64,000 nucleotides of DNA, from assembly GCF_003002065.1 (NCBI RefSeq), contig NZ_PVZG01000014.1:62001-126000 (forward strand). The letters run 5' to 3'. The DNA is from Pseudosporangium ferrugineum (GTDB lineage Bacteria; Actinomycetota; Actinomycetes; Mycobacteriales; Micromonosporaceae). Of the stretch, positions 8,372 through 17,597 are shown piece by piece. The position numbers and the translations under genes were made by a program. The stretch's first letter is position 1. The number at the start of each line of letters is the position of its first letter. The notes below the pieces were generated by a model that was not told the DNA's origin, ran no database searches, and saw only the letters and a list, made by a program, of their open reading frames with translations.

Positions 8372-8467
8372 AGCTCTCCTTGCGGGACGACCCGGTACAG
8401 GACAGCACGAGGCTGGCAGGAAAAGCTTGAAAGTGCAACGATAATCATCGATTTCCCAGCAAATCCA

Positions 8468-8481
8468 TGGGAGCGCTCCCA
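8468..8481. promoter_or_regulatory. CebR-type (LacI family) operator
   Basis: TGGGAGCGCTCCCA is a perfect 14-bp palindrome and is identical to the operator known for CebR, the cello-oligosaccharide repressor of streptomycetes. It lies in the 199-bp gap upstream of the DoxX gene and downstream of glyS. A near-copy overlaps the start of the GH3 glucosidase gene at 34602. Confidence 0.75.
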
Positions 8482-8513
8482 AATAGCGGGACGGGGTAAC
8501 CATCCCGAAACGT

Positions 8514-8552
8514 CGATGGCGGGCAGCCCCGGGGTGGGGCCACCCGCCATCG
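8514..8552. terminator. Terminator-like hairpin after glyS
   Basis: CGATGGCGGG at 8514-8523 pairs perfectly with CCCGCCATCG at 8543-8552, and inside it GCCCC (8526) pairs with GGGGC (8536). This long two-part stem starts 19 nt past the glyS stop on the minus strand and separates glyS from the DoxX promoter region. Confidence 0.75.
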
Positions 8553-8570
8553 GCGGAAGAACGGGTTACC

Positions 8571-9950
<1,380 letters not shown>

Positions 9951-10010
9951 GTTCCTCCTACGCCGGCTGGTTGTCGGCGGGGACTCAAAGGGCTGGACAA
10001 AATCAGGAGA

Positions 10011-10661
10011 TTACTCCTCGATGCGGCACACCTCGAAACCGCCCGTCCGGCGGTTCTGTGCCAGGTACGCCCGCAGCCGCCCGGTCGAGCCGTCGACATA
10101 GGTGACGTCCACCGGCGCGGAGAGCTGCACCATGTCGAACCGGCCGACGTCGTAGGAGGCGATGGGCTCCTCGGCCGACACCTCGCGGGTGAACTCGGCC
10201 TCGCTCCGGGTGTCCCGGGTCTGCTGGCAGAGCATGTCGTAGGCGGCGCCGTAGCGGCGGTCGCGGATCGCGTCGAGGTAGTCGCCGACCACCACGTCGG
10301 CCTGCTCGTTCAGCGCGTTGGTGGCGACCGTGGTCAGGCCGACGGCGGCGGCGACTCCCCCGCCGAGGACGAGCACGAGCACCGCGGCCCCGAGGCCGAG
10401 CCCCAGCCCGACGCGGCGGCCGCGGCCCTCGACGGGGGGCGCCGGGAACGGCGGGATCACGCCCGGCCCCCGCGGCGGGGCGGGCGGCTGGGCCTCCGGC
10501 GGGGCGGGCGGCTGGGCCTCCGGCGGGGCGGGCGGCTGGGCCTCCGGCGGGGCGGGCGGCGGGGCGTCCGGCACCGCGAGGCCGGCGCCGCCCGGGACCG
10601 GGTAGCCCGCCGGGCCGGTCGGGTACGGGCCGCCGGACGCCGGGTCGCCGAGGGTGGTCAT
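10011..10661 (-). CDS. Proline-rich single-pass membrane protein
   Basis: 216 residues. A proline-rich cytoplasmic N-terminus of about 75 residues contains an octapeptide PPAPPEAQ repeated in tandem; one membrane segment follows (VGLGLGLGAAVLVLVLGGGV); the exported C-terminal domain (EQADVVVGDYLDAIRDRRYGAAYDML...) resembles the small DUF4878/lumazine-binding-like domains found in many actinobacterial anchored proteins. Start at ATG 10661. Function unknown. It is transcribed away from the ABM-type gene end at 10679 on the same strand, only 17 bp apart, so the two may form an operon. Confidence 0.75.
   Translation of the reverse strand: MTTLGDPASGGPYPTGPAGYPVPGGAGLAVPDAPPPAPPEAQPPAPPEAQPPAPPEAQPPAPPRGPGVIPPFPAPPVEGRGRRVGLGLGLGAAVLVLVLGGGVAAAVGLTTVATNALNEQADVVVGDYLDAIRDRRYGAAYDMLCQQTRDTRSEAEFTREVSAEEPIASYDVGRFDMVQLSAPVDVTYVDGSTGRLRAYLAQNRRTGGFEVCRIEE
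10474..10565. repeat. 24-bp in-gene tandem repeat coding PPAPPEAQ
   Basis: Three nearly identical 24-bp units of GGGCGGCTGGGCCTCCGGCG type plus flanking partial copies, inside the proline-rich N-terminus of the membrane protein gene. Being a multiple of three, copy number change would keep the frame. Confidence 0.8.
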
Positions 10662-10678
10662 GCGATCAAGCGTACGGC

Positions 10679-11020
10679 TCAGCGCCAGGGTTCGGCGGCC
10701 CGGTCGCTGCCGTGCGCCACCACCGCGGAGCCGGGCTCGGCGGCGGCGAGGGTCTCGAACGCGGACGGCTCGTCGAGCGACTCGGACAGCAGCGGGGTGG
10801 CGTGCACCTTCACGTCGAACCCGCCGAGCGCCCGGCGGTAGGCTCCGACGGATTCCCACTCGGTGACGAGGGTCCAGTAGGCGGGGTCGTCCAGCGCGCG
10901 GGTGAGCCGCCCGGAGGTGTATCCGGTGCTCGCCGCGAGGGCGGCCAGGGCGGCGTGCGCCCGTTCGACGAACGAGTCCTGCGTGTCGGGCGGGACGACG
11001 AAGCGGTTCAGCACGAGCAT
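10679..11020 (-). CDS. Antibiotic biosynthesis monooxygenase (ABM)-like protein
   Basis: 113 residues starting MLVLNRFVVPPDTQDSFVERAHAALA and containing YWTLVTEWESVGAYRRALGGFDVKV, the dimeric alpha/beta barrel pattern of ABM-domain proteins. Such small proteins are often heme-degrading or quinol monooxygenases, but also structural relatives of unknown role. No strong ribosome site is seen at the ATG; the frame is open upstream, yet the family start fits 11020. It diverges from the small membrane protein at 11055. Confidence 0.75.
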   Translation of the reverse strand: MLVLNRFVVPPDTQDSFVERAHAALAALAASTGYTSGRLTRALDDPAYWTLVTEWESVGAYRRALGGFDVKVHATPLLSESLDEPSAFETLAAAEPGSAVVAHGSDRAAEPWR

Positions 11021-11054
11021 GACGTGAGCGTACGCACACCCCCAGGAGACCGAC

Positions 11055-11315
11055 GTGACCCCGCCCCCGTCCGAGAACCTGCTGCGCAGGCTGGCCGGCG
11101 TGAACCCGACCACCGCGTTCATCGCCGCGCTGGCGGTGTTCCTGGCCGGCGTGTTCCTGCCCGGCATCGTCGGCGCCGCGCTGCTGTTCGCGCTCGGGCT
11201 GGCCCTGGCGGCGCTGACGTTCACGACGTGGCCGGTGCAGACGCCCGCGCTGCGCGCCGTACGCGTGCTCATGCTGGTGCTGCTCTTCGCGGTGTCCGTC
11301 GCCAAGGCCCTCTGA
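11055..11315 (+). CDS. Small two-span membrane protein (DUF6703-like)
   Basis: 86 residues from GTG 11055, with AGGAGA upstream. MTPPPSENLLRRLAGVNP leads into hydrophobic segments TAFIAALAVFLAGVFLPGIVG and ALLFALGLALAALTFTTW plus a third weaker one near the end. I recognise it only as the kind of conserved small membrane protein found widely in actinobacteria; function unknown. It is 76 bp upstream of znuA but separated by the Zur-type box, so it is probably not part of that operon. Confidence 0.75.
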   Translation: MTPPPSENLLRRLAGVNPTTAFIAALAVFLAGVFLPGIVGAALLFALGLALAALTFTTWPVQTPALRAVRVLMLVLLFAVSVAKAL

Positions 11316-11356
11316 ACCGGTGCCCGCCGCCAAGGCACTCCGAACACATGCGCTTT

Positions 11357-11371
11357 TGACAATCATTACCA
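11357..11371. promoter_or_regulatory. Zur-type zinc box upstream of znuA
   Basis: TGACAATCATTACCA resembles the actinobacterial Zur operator (TGAAAATCATTTTCA). It overlaps a TTGACA hexamer at 11356 that can serve as the -35, and sits 20 bp before the znuA start. The operon it controls ends with zur itself, which supports autoregulation by zinc. Confidence 0.7.
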
Positions 11372-11391
11372 ATATCGCGCATTGTTGAGGT

Positions 11392-12321
11392 ATGCCGCTC
11401 CGCCGGATCCTCGCCGCCACCGCCGCCGTGCTGCTGCTGGGCGCCACCGGTGCCTGCGGTGAGAAGGCGAGCGGCGTGACGGACGGCCGCCTCGACGTGG
11501 TCACCGCGTTCTACCCGCTGCAGTTCCTCGCCGAGCGGATCGGCGGCCCGGCGGTCCACGTCACCCAGCTGACCAAGCCGGGCGCGGAGCCGCACGACGT
11601 CGAGCTCAACCCCCGTCAGGTCGGCCGGATCAGCGACGCCGGGCTCGTGGTGTACCTGGCCGGTTTCCAGCCCGCCGTGGACGAGGCCGTCGCGCAGGAG
11701 GCGAAGGACCGGGCGTTCGACGCCGGCTCGGCGGTCGAGCTGCTGGCCGCCGGGGAGCACGAGCACGAGCCCGGCGAGGAGGAGCACGCCGAGGCCCGGG
11801 GCGGCACCGACCCGCACGTGTGGCTCGACCCGGTGCGCTACGCGACCATCGCCGGCAGGCTCGCCGAGCGGCTGGGGCAGGCGGATCCCGCGCACGCCAC
11901 GGCGTACACCGAGCGGGCGACGGCGCTGCGGACCGAGCTGACCGCGCTCGACGCGGCGTACGCCGCCGGGCTGAAGACCTGCGCGCGCCGCGAGATCGTC
12001 ACCAGCCACACGGCCTTCCACTACCTCACCGACCGGTACGGCCTGACCGAGGTCGGCATCACGGGCGTCTCCCCCGAGGCCGAGCCGTCGCCGCGGCGCC
12101 TCGCCGAGGTCGCCGAGCGGGCCAGGGCGGCCGGCGCCACCACGATCTTCTTCGAGACGCTGGTCAGCCCCAAGGTCGCCGAGACCATCGCCCGCGAGGT
12201 CGGGGCCCGCACCGCGGTCCTGGACCCGCTCGAAGGTGTGAGCGAGCCCGGCGCGGACTACTTTTCCGTCATGCGCGCCAACCTGACCGCCCTGACCGCC
12301 GCCCTCGGGTGCCCGTCGTGA
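11392..12321 (+). CDS. znuA: Zinc ABC transporter substrate-binding lipoprotein
   Basis: 309-residue cluster A-I metal-binding protein. Signal peptide with a relaxed lipobox ending at C19 (LLLGATGAC), the motif TKPGAEPHDVELNPRQV that gives the first His ligand, a His/Glu-rich loop EHEHEPGEEEHAE followed by DPHVWLDP (second His), SHTAFHYLTDRYGL (third His) and the late Asp region EPGADYFSVM. It captures zinc outside the membrane for ZnuBC. Zur-like box upstream and zur at the operon end point to zinc rather than manganese. Its stop overlaps the next start. Confidence 0.93.
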   Translation: MPLRRILAATAAVLLLGATGACGEKASGVTDGRLDVVTAFYPLQFLAERIGGPAVHVTQLTKPGAEPHDVELNPRQVGRISDAGLVVYLAGFQPAVDEAVAQEAKDRAFDAGSAVELLAAGEHEHEPGEEEHAEARGGTDPHVWLDPVRYATIAGRLAERLGQADPAHATAYTERATALRTELTALDAAYAAGLKTCARREIVTSHTAFHYLTDRYGLTEVGITGVSPEAEPSPRRLAEVAERARAAGATTIFFETLVSPKVAETIAREVGARTAVLDPLEGVSEPGADYFSVMRANLTALTAALGCPS

Positions 12322-13100
12322 GCGCCGTCGCGGTGCGCCACGCCGCCGTCGCGTACGCGGGCCGCACCGTGCTGCGCGACGTCACCCTCGACGTCGGCGA
12401 CGGTCAGGTCGTCGCGGTGCTGGGCGCCAACGGCTCGGGCAAGTCGACCCTGATCCGCACGATCCTCGGCCTGGTCCCGCTGGCCGGCGGCGAGATCGAC
12501 CTCTTCGGTACGCCGCAGCGCCGCTTCCGCGAGTGGGCCCGGATCGGCTACGTCCCGCAGCGGATGGGCGCCGGCGGCGGCGTTCCGGCCACGGTCGGCG
12601 AGGTCGTGGCGTCCGGGCGGCTGGCCCGCCGGGGCATCTTCCGCCCCGCCCGCGCCGCCGACCGGGAGGCGGTCCGGGCCGCCCTGGAGGACGTCGGGCT
12701 GCTCGACCGCATCGGCGACCCGGTCGCCACCCTCTCCGGCGGCCAGCAGCAGCGCACCCTGATCGCCCGCGCCCTCGCCGGACGGCCGGACCTGCTCGTG
12801 CTCGACGAGCCGACGGCCGGCGTCGACGCGGCCAGCCAGGAGGCGTTCGCGGCCGCGCTGGCCCGCTTCGGCGAGCGCGGCGGCACGATCCTGCTGGTCG
12901 CGCACGAGCTCGGCCCGCTGGAACCGCTGATCGACAAGGCCGTGGTCGTGCACGACGGGCGGATCGCGTACGAGGGTGCGGTCCCCGAACCCGCCGGGCA
13001 CCACGCCGGGCCGGGCCACGACCACGTCCACCCGCACGCCGAGCCGGAACGCTCCCGGATCTGCGTGGCCCCCACCGACCGGATGCCGGCGAACCCATGA
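12318..13100 (+). CDS. znuC: Zinc ABC transporter ATP-binding protein
   Basis: 260 residues; GTG start overlaps the znuA stop as GTGA. Walker A GANGSGKST, signature LSGGQQQR, Walker B LLVLDEPT and the switch His in LLVAHEL are intact. A His-rich C-terminal tail (HHAGPGHDHVHPHAE) is unusual for an ATPase and may bind zinc and sense cytoplasmic supply. Powers import through ZnuB. Confidence 0.92.
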   Translation: MSAVAVRHAAVAYAGRTVLRDVTLDVGDGQVVAVLGANGSGKSTLIRTILGLVPLAGGEIDLFGTPQRRFREWARIGYVPQRMGAGGGVPATVGEVVASGRLARRGIFRPARAADREAVRAALEDVGLLDRIGDPVATLSGGQQQRTLIARALAGRPDLLVLDEPTAGVDAASQEAFAAALARFGERGGTILLVAHELGPLEPLIDKAVVVHDGRIAYEGAVPEPAGHHAGPGHDHVHPHAEPERSRICVAPTDRMPANP

Positions 13101-13981
13101 GCCTCCTCCAGTACGACTTCATGATCCGTGCCCTGGTCGGCGCGCTGATCATCGGGCTGACCGCGCCGGCCCTCGGCATCTACCTGGTGCAGCGCCGGCT
13201 GTCGCTGATCGGCGACGGGATCGGCCACGTGGCGCTGACCGGCGTCGGCGTCGGGCTGCTGCTCCAGCGCTCGCCGGTGATCACCGCGGTGGTGGTCTCC
13301 GTGATCGGCGCGATCGCCGTGGAGCTGGTGCGCGAGCGTGGCCGTACGTCCGGCGACGTCGCCCTGGCCCTGCTCTTCTACGGCGGCATCGCGGGCGGGG
13401 TCGTGCTCGTCGGGCTGTCCGAGGACAGCGGCAACGCCAACCTCATGCAGTACCTGTTCGGCTCGCTGACCACCACGTCGCGGCAGGACCTGACGGTGAT
13501 CGCGGTCCTCGGCGTCGCCGTGCTGGTCGCGATGCTGGGGCTGCGGCCCGCCCTGTTCGCGGTGTGCCACGACGAGGAGTACGCGCGGGTGTCCGGGCTG
13601 CCCGTCCGTACGCTCAACCTGCTGATGGCCGTGACCACCGCGGTGACCGTCACGATCGCCATGCGCACCGTCGGGCTGCTGCTGGTCAGCGCGCTGATGG
13701 TGGTGCCGGTGGCGGCGGCCCAGCAGGTCACCCGCGGCTTCCGGGGCACGATGGCGACGGCCATGGCGATCGGGGTGACCGCCGCGGCGGCCGGGGTGTG
13801 GGTGGCTGGCGAGATCGACACCGCGCCCGGGGCGACCATCGTCATCCTGGCCATCGCCGCGTTCGTGGCGCTGACCGCGGGCGCCGCGACCTGGCGGGTG
13901 CTGCGCGGGCGCCTGGGCGTCGAAGGGGCCGCGCACCACGCCGAACCCCCCGACGTCGTGCTGGAGGCGGGAGTCCGATGA
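13097..13981 (+). CDS. znuB: Zinc ABC transporter permease
   Basis: 294 residues with eight or so membrane segments of the ABC-3 family, starting MSLLQYDFMIRALVGALIIG and including YLVQRRLSLIGDGIGHVALTG, a conserved early motif, and TVGLLLVSALMVVPVAAAQQ late. ATGA overlap with znuC. Forms the membrane channel of the zinc importer. Confidence 0.93.
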   Translation: MSLLQYDFMIRALVGALIIGLTAPALGIYLVQRRLSLIGDGIGHVALTGVGVGLLLQRSPVITAVVVSVIGAIAVELVRERGRTSGDVALALLFYGGIAGGVVLVGLSEDSGNANLMQYLFGSLTTTSRQDLTVIAVLGVAVLVAMLGLRPALFAVCHDEEYARVSGLPVRTLNLLMAVTTAVTVTIAMRTVGLLLVSALMVVPVAAAQQVTRGFRGTMATAMAIGVTAAAAGVWVAGEIDTAPGATIVILAIAAFVALTAGAATWRVLRGRLGVEGAAHHAEPPDVVLEAGVR

Positions 13982-14295
13982 GCGCCAACGTCGTGCCGGG
14001 GCAGGCGAGCGGCTACGAGGCGTACGAGGCGGCCGGCGAGCTGCTGCGGGCGCTGTCCGCGCCGATCCGGGTGGCCATCGTCGCGGAGCTCGGCGGCGGC
14101 GAGCGCTGCGTGCACGAGCTGGTCGAGAAGCTGGGCGCCCCGCAGCCGCTCGTCTCGCAGCATCTGCGCGTTCTGCGCGGCGCGGGGGTGGTCCGGGGCG
14201 CCCGCCGTGGACGCGAGATCGCATACTCACTCGTGGACGAACACGTCGCCCACATCGTCGCCGACGCCGTGAGCCACGCGAGGGAGGCAACATGA
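13978..14295 (+). CDS. ArsR/SmtB-family regulator
   Basis: 105-residue winged-helix protein: LLRALSAPIRVAIVAELGGGERCVHELVEKLGAPQPLVSQHLRVLRGAGVV is a full ArsR-type HTH, followed by the wing GARRGREIAYSLVDEHVAH. ERCVHEL sits where the metal-binding ELCVCDL motif of SmtB/ArsR lies, so one Cys and one His are available; the C-terminal DEHVAHIVADAVSHAR also carries ligand-like His and Asp. Cotranslated with znuB (ATGA) and with zur, so it is probably a second metal sensor for zinc balance. Confidence 0.88.
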   Translation: MSANVVPGQASGYEAYEAAGELLRALSAPIRVAIVAELGGGERCVHELVEKLGAPQPLVSQHLRVLRGAGVVRGARRGREIAYSLVDEHVAHIVADAVSHAREAT

Positions 14296-14699
14296 CGGAC
14301 GAAACTACTATTGTCCGGAACACTCGGCAGCGGGCGGCGGTGCGTGACCTCCTCGCCGACTGCGAGGGTTTCCACAGTGCTCAGGACCTGCATGCCATCC
14401 TGCGCGAACGCGGCGAACGGGTCGGCCTGACCACCGTCTACCGCACGCTGCAGGGGCTCGCCGACGCCGGCGAGATCGACGTGATGCGCCCGCCCGGCGG
14501 CGAGCACCTCTACCGCCGGTGCAGCGAGGGCCACCACCACCATCTGGTCTGCCGGGACTGCGGGCGTACGGTCGAGGTCGAGGGCCCGGCGGTGGAGACC
14601 TGGGCGCAGCGGGTCGCCGGCAAGCACGGCTTCGTGGACGTCTCGCACACCATGGAGATCTTCGGTACGTGCCCGGAATGCGCGGCCGCGCGCTCCTGA
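14292..14699 (+). CDS. zur: Fur-family regulator, likely Zur
   Basis: 135 residues. NTRQRAAVRDLLADCEGFHSAQDLHAIL and VGLTTVYRTLQGLADAGEID form the Fur HTH; HLYRRCSEGHHHHLVCRDCG and CPEC supply the metal sites including two CXXC zinc motifs. Position at the end of a znuACB operon with a Zur-type box upstream makes it a zinc uptake repressor rather than an iron one. ATGA overlap with the ArsR gene. Confidence 0.93.
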   Translation: MTDETTIVRNTRQRAAVRDLLADCEGFHSAQDLHAILRERGERVGLTTVYRTLQGLADAGEIDVMRPPGGEHLYRRCSEGHHHHLVCRDCGRTVEVEGPAVETWAQRVAGKHGFVDVSHTMEIFGTCPECAAARS

Positions 14700-14723
14700 C
14701 GTCTTCGTGGGATCCTGGCCCGC

Positions 14724-15335
14724 GTGAAGATGTACGCCGACCGGCTGCCCACCGCCGTACGCCAGCTGCTCACCGATCTTCTCGTGGTGTTCTGGGTCTA
14801 CGCCTGGATCCGCGCCGCGCTCTGGGTCCAGGACCTCGTGCAGAAGCTGGGCGTGCCGGGGAAGAAGCTCGAGGAGGCCGGCGCCGGCATCGCGGGCAAC
14901 CTCGGCGACATCGGCGGCAAGGTGGGCCGGGTGCCGCTGGTCGGCGACGAGCTCACCTCCCCGTTCTCCAGCGCGGCCGGCGCGGCGAACAACCTCGCCG
15001 AGGCGGGGCGGCAGCAGCAGGAGGTCGTCGGCGACGTGGCGCTGGCGCTGGCCGTGGTGACCGCCGCCGTCCCGCTGGCGCTGGTGCTCTTCCTCTGGCT
15101 GCCGCTGCGGTTGCGCTGGATGCGCCGGGCCGGCGTCGCCGCCCGGGTCCGCAACGAGCCGGCCGGGCGCGACCTGCTGGCGTTGCGGGCGCTGGCCGGC
15201 CGCCCCCTCGACCAGCTGGCGAAGCTCGGCCCGGACATCGCGCAGTCGTGGCGCAACGGCGACGCGGCGGCGGTCGACGCGCTGGCCGCGCTGGAGCTGA
15301 AGGACCTGGGGCTCAAGCCTTCGAGGGGACGTTAG
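14724..15335 (+). CDS. Membrane protein of unknown function
   Basis: 203 residues from a GTG at 14724, beginning VKMYADRLPTAVRQLL. One hydrophobic segment near the N-terminus (LLVVFWVYAWIRAALWV), a Gly/Ala-rich amphipathic middle, and a second segment at about residues 105-130 (VALALAVVTAAVPLALVLFLWLPL). No family recognised with certainty. Its last 23 bases overlap the end of the convergent gene at 15313. Confidence 0.7.
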   Translation: MKMYADRLPTAVRQLLTDLLVVFWVYAWIRAALWVQDLVQKLGVPGKKLEEAGAGIAGNLGDIGGKVGRVPLVGDELTSPFSSAAGAANNLAEAGRQQQEVVGDVALALAVVTAAVPLALVLFLWLPLRLRWMRRAGVAARVRNEPAGRDLLALRALAGRPLDQLAKLGPDIAQSWRNGDAAAVDALAALELKDLGLKPSRGR

Positions 15336-15858
15336 GCTCCGCGGCCTCGTCGGCGAAGTCCTCGTCCTCCTCCTCGGCGTCCTCGTCCAGCCAGTTGCGG
15401 CGGGCGAACGGGATCGCCGCCCAGAAGGTCAGGAAGTAGGCGCCGGTCACCGCGGTGAGCAGCACGGCGATCCAGAAGTCCAGCAGGTAGTCGGTGATCA
15501 GCAGGACGCTGCTGACCATCGAGACCAGCATGAACGCGAGGCCGCCGGTCGCCATCCGGTGCGCGTAGCGGACCAGCTCCGGCTTGCGGCCCTGCCGGAA
15601 CAGGGCCCGGTGGAAGGCCACCGGAGAAATGATCATGGCGGTGGCGAACGCGGCGGTGATCAGGGCGAGGACGTACGTGTCCTTCTGGAACTCCGTCACC
15701 TTCGGGAACCCGTTGCTGAACGGCAGCGTCAGCAGGAAGGCGAAGAGGATCTGCACGCCGGTCTGGGCGACGCGCAACTCCTGAAGCAGATCCGCGAAGT
15801 TGCGGTCCCAGCGCTGCTTCTCCGACTCGTTCTTCATGCGACGCTTCTCGGCGGCCAT
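15313..15858 (-). CDS. DUF6328-like four-span membrane protein
   Basis: 181 residues. A charged N-terminus (MAAEKRRMKNESEKQRWDRN) precedes VAQTGVQILFAFLLTLPFSN, a conserved start for DUF6328-type proteins; three more membrane segments follow and the C-terminus is very acidic (DEDAEEEDEDFADEA). GGGGAGGAG lies eight bases before the ATG. Function unknown. Convergent overlap of 23 nt with the plus-strand gene ending at 15335. Confidence 0.8.
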   Translation of the reverse strand: MAAEKRRMKNESEKQRWDRNFADLLQELRVAQTGVQILFAFLLTLPFSNGFPKVTEFQKDTYVLALITAAFATAMIISPVAFHRALFRQGRKPELVRYAHRMATGGLAFMLVSMVSSVLLITDYLLDFWIAVLLTAVTGAYFLTFWAAIPFARRNWLDEDAEEEDEDFADEAAEPNVPSKA

Positions 15859-15912
15859 CCGGTCGTCTCCTCCCCGTCGTGTGGCGCACGGGTTTCCCGA
15901 TGCGGCGGACCG

Positions 15913-16728
15913 TCAAACGCCGATGCGTGCCAGGGTCGCCTCGGCGAGCGCCTGCGGCGCCTCCTCCGGCACCCAGTGGCCGATCCCCCGGAGGGCGACG
16001 AGGCGGTAGCCGGCCTCGACCCAGGCGCCGGTGGCCTCGGCGGCGGCCCGGCCGACCACCGGATCGCCGTCGCTCCACACGTACGTGGTCGGCACGGTGA
16101 TCCTGCCGACACCGGCGAGCTGGCCGCGGGACAGCGCCCGATACCAGTTCAACGCCCCGGTGAGGCGGCCCGGCTCGGCCATCGCGCGGGCGTAGAGCGC
16201 GGCGCGGGGACCGATCGCGCTCATCATCCGCCGCAGCACCAGCCCGTCGCGGGCCAGCAGCAGCCGCTCGGCGATCCGCGACCGGAACACGCCCATGTAG
16301 GCGAACCGCAACCGCTGCGTGAGCTCCGACCGCAGCGCCTCGGCCAGCGCGCGCGGGTGCGGGACCGAGACGACGGTGAGCGTACGGACCCGCTCCGGGT
16401 GCTGGGCCGCGAGCAGCCACCCGACCTGGGCGCCCCAGTCGTGGCCGACCACATGGGCCCGGTCCACGCCCAGCGCGTCGAGCACCGCCACCGCGTCCGC
16501 CGCCGGCTCGCTGAGCCTGTACTCCGCCACGGCGCCGGGCCGCGCCCCCGGCGAATACCCCCGCTGGTCCAGCGCGTACGTCCGCAGCCCCGCCGCGTGC
16601 AGCCGCGGCAGGATGAGGTCGAACTCCCGGTGGTCCTGCGGGAAGCCGTGCAGCAGGAGCACCGGCACGCCGTCCTCCGGCCCGCCGGCGACCACGCCGA
16701 AGGTGAGCCCGCGGGCCTCGATCTCCAT
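15913..16728 (-). CDS. Alpha/beta hydrolase (epoxide hydrolase-like)
   Basis: 271 residues with a strong AGGAGG before the ATG at 16728. VLLLHGFPQDHREFDLIL gives the oxyanion-hole HG, YALDQRGYSPGARP is the conserved RGY/DQRG strand, VGHDWGAQVGWLLA carries the nucleophile in an Asp elbow (HDW, as in epoxide hydrolases and dehalogenases rather than Ser lipases), YVWSDGDPVVGR holds the acid and GIGHWVPEEAP the catalytic His. Substrate unknown. Confidence 0.88.
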   Translation of the reverse strand: MEIEARGLTFGVVAGGPEDGVPVLLLHGFPQDHREFDLILPRLHAAGLRTYALDQRGYSPGARPGAVAEYRLSEPAADAVAVLDALGVDRAHVVGHDWGAQVGWLLAAQHPERVRTLTVVSVPHPRALAEALRSELTQRLRFAYMGVFRSRIAERLLLARDGLVLRRMMSAIGPRAALYARAMAEPGRLTGALNWYRALSRGQLAGVGRITVPTTYVWSDGDPVVGRAAAEATGAWVEAGYRLVALRGIGHWVPEEAPQALAEATLARIGV

Positions 16729-16821
16729 GTGACGCCTCCTACGCTGCGCATCCTGCCTGCGTGGTGTTAGCGTCATCGAAACACATGCCATGCCATGGGG
16801 CCCGTCGCGTACGAGCCTCAC

Positions 16822-16910
<89 letters not shown>

Positions 16911-16987
16911 TCTTCTCCAGCCGCGCCACGCCCGGGTCCGCCCGGTCCGTGGCGTGCGTCTCCTCCCGGCACCCCTGGGAGGGATAC

Positions 16988-17581
16988 ATGAAGGGCACCA
17001 CCAACCCGTACCGCTGGCGCACGATCGACATCGTGATCGCCTCGGTCATCGCCGTCGCGTTCGGCGTCATCTTCTGGGCCTGGGGCATCGTCTGGAAGGC
17101 CACCGAGGGAGCGTTCACCTTCTTCCCGCCGGCCCAGACCCTGCTCTACGGCGTCTGGCTGATGCCCGCCGTGCTCGCCGGCCTGATCATCCGCAAGCCC
17201 GGCGCGTCGCTCTACACCGAGACGGTCGCCGCGGTCATCTCGGCGCTGCTCGGCTCCAGCTGGGGCGCCGTGATCATCCCGCAGGGCCTGGTGCAGGGCC
17301 TCGGCGCCGAACTCGCCTTCGCGCTGCTGCTCTACCGGTCGTGGAAGCTGCCGGCCGCCCTGCTCGCCGGGGCCCTGACCGGGCTCAGCGCGGCCCTGTT
17401 CGACTTCTTCGCCTGGAACTCCGCCTACGATCTCTGGGACTACCGGATCCCGTACGCGCTGCTCACCATCGTCAGCAGCACGGTCATCGCGGGCGCCGGC
17501 GGCTGGGCGCTGACCCGGGCGCTGGCCCCGACCGGCGTTCTCGACCGGTTCGCGGCCGGCCGGGACCGGGCCCTGGTCTGA
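16988..17581 (+). CDS. ykoE: ECF transporter S component, YkoE type
   Basis: 197 residues, six hydrophobic segments: RTIDIVIASVIAVAFGVIFW, LLYGVWLMPAVLAGLIIRKPGA, a conserved GASLYTETVAAVISALLGSSWG, QGLVQGLGAELAFALLLYRS, and two more. This is the substrate-capture subunit of the thiamine/hydroxymethylpyrimidine ECF importer. GGGAGGG precedes the ATG. Regulated by the TPP riboswitch directly upstream and followed by the ATPase gene after 16 bp. Confidence 0.93.
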   Translation: MKGTTNPYRWRTIDIVIASVIAVAFGVIFWAWGIVWKATEGAFTFFPPAQTLLYGVWLMPAVLAGLIIRKPGASLYTETVAAVISALLGSSWGAVIIPQGLVQGLGAELAFALLLYRSWKLPAALLAGALTGLSAALFDFFAWNSAYDLWDYRIPYALLTIVSSTVIAGAGGWALTRALAPTGVLDRFAAGRDRALV

Positions 17582-17597
17582 CGGCGGAGGCGCACCG

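Noticed and set aside
11820..13100. One 426-codon ORF joining znuA and znuC regions
   Set aside because: Its first 166 codons are an out-of-frame reading of znuA; the ABC protein begins at the GTG overlapping the znuA stop.
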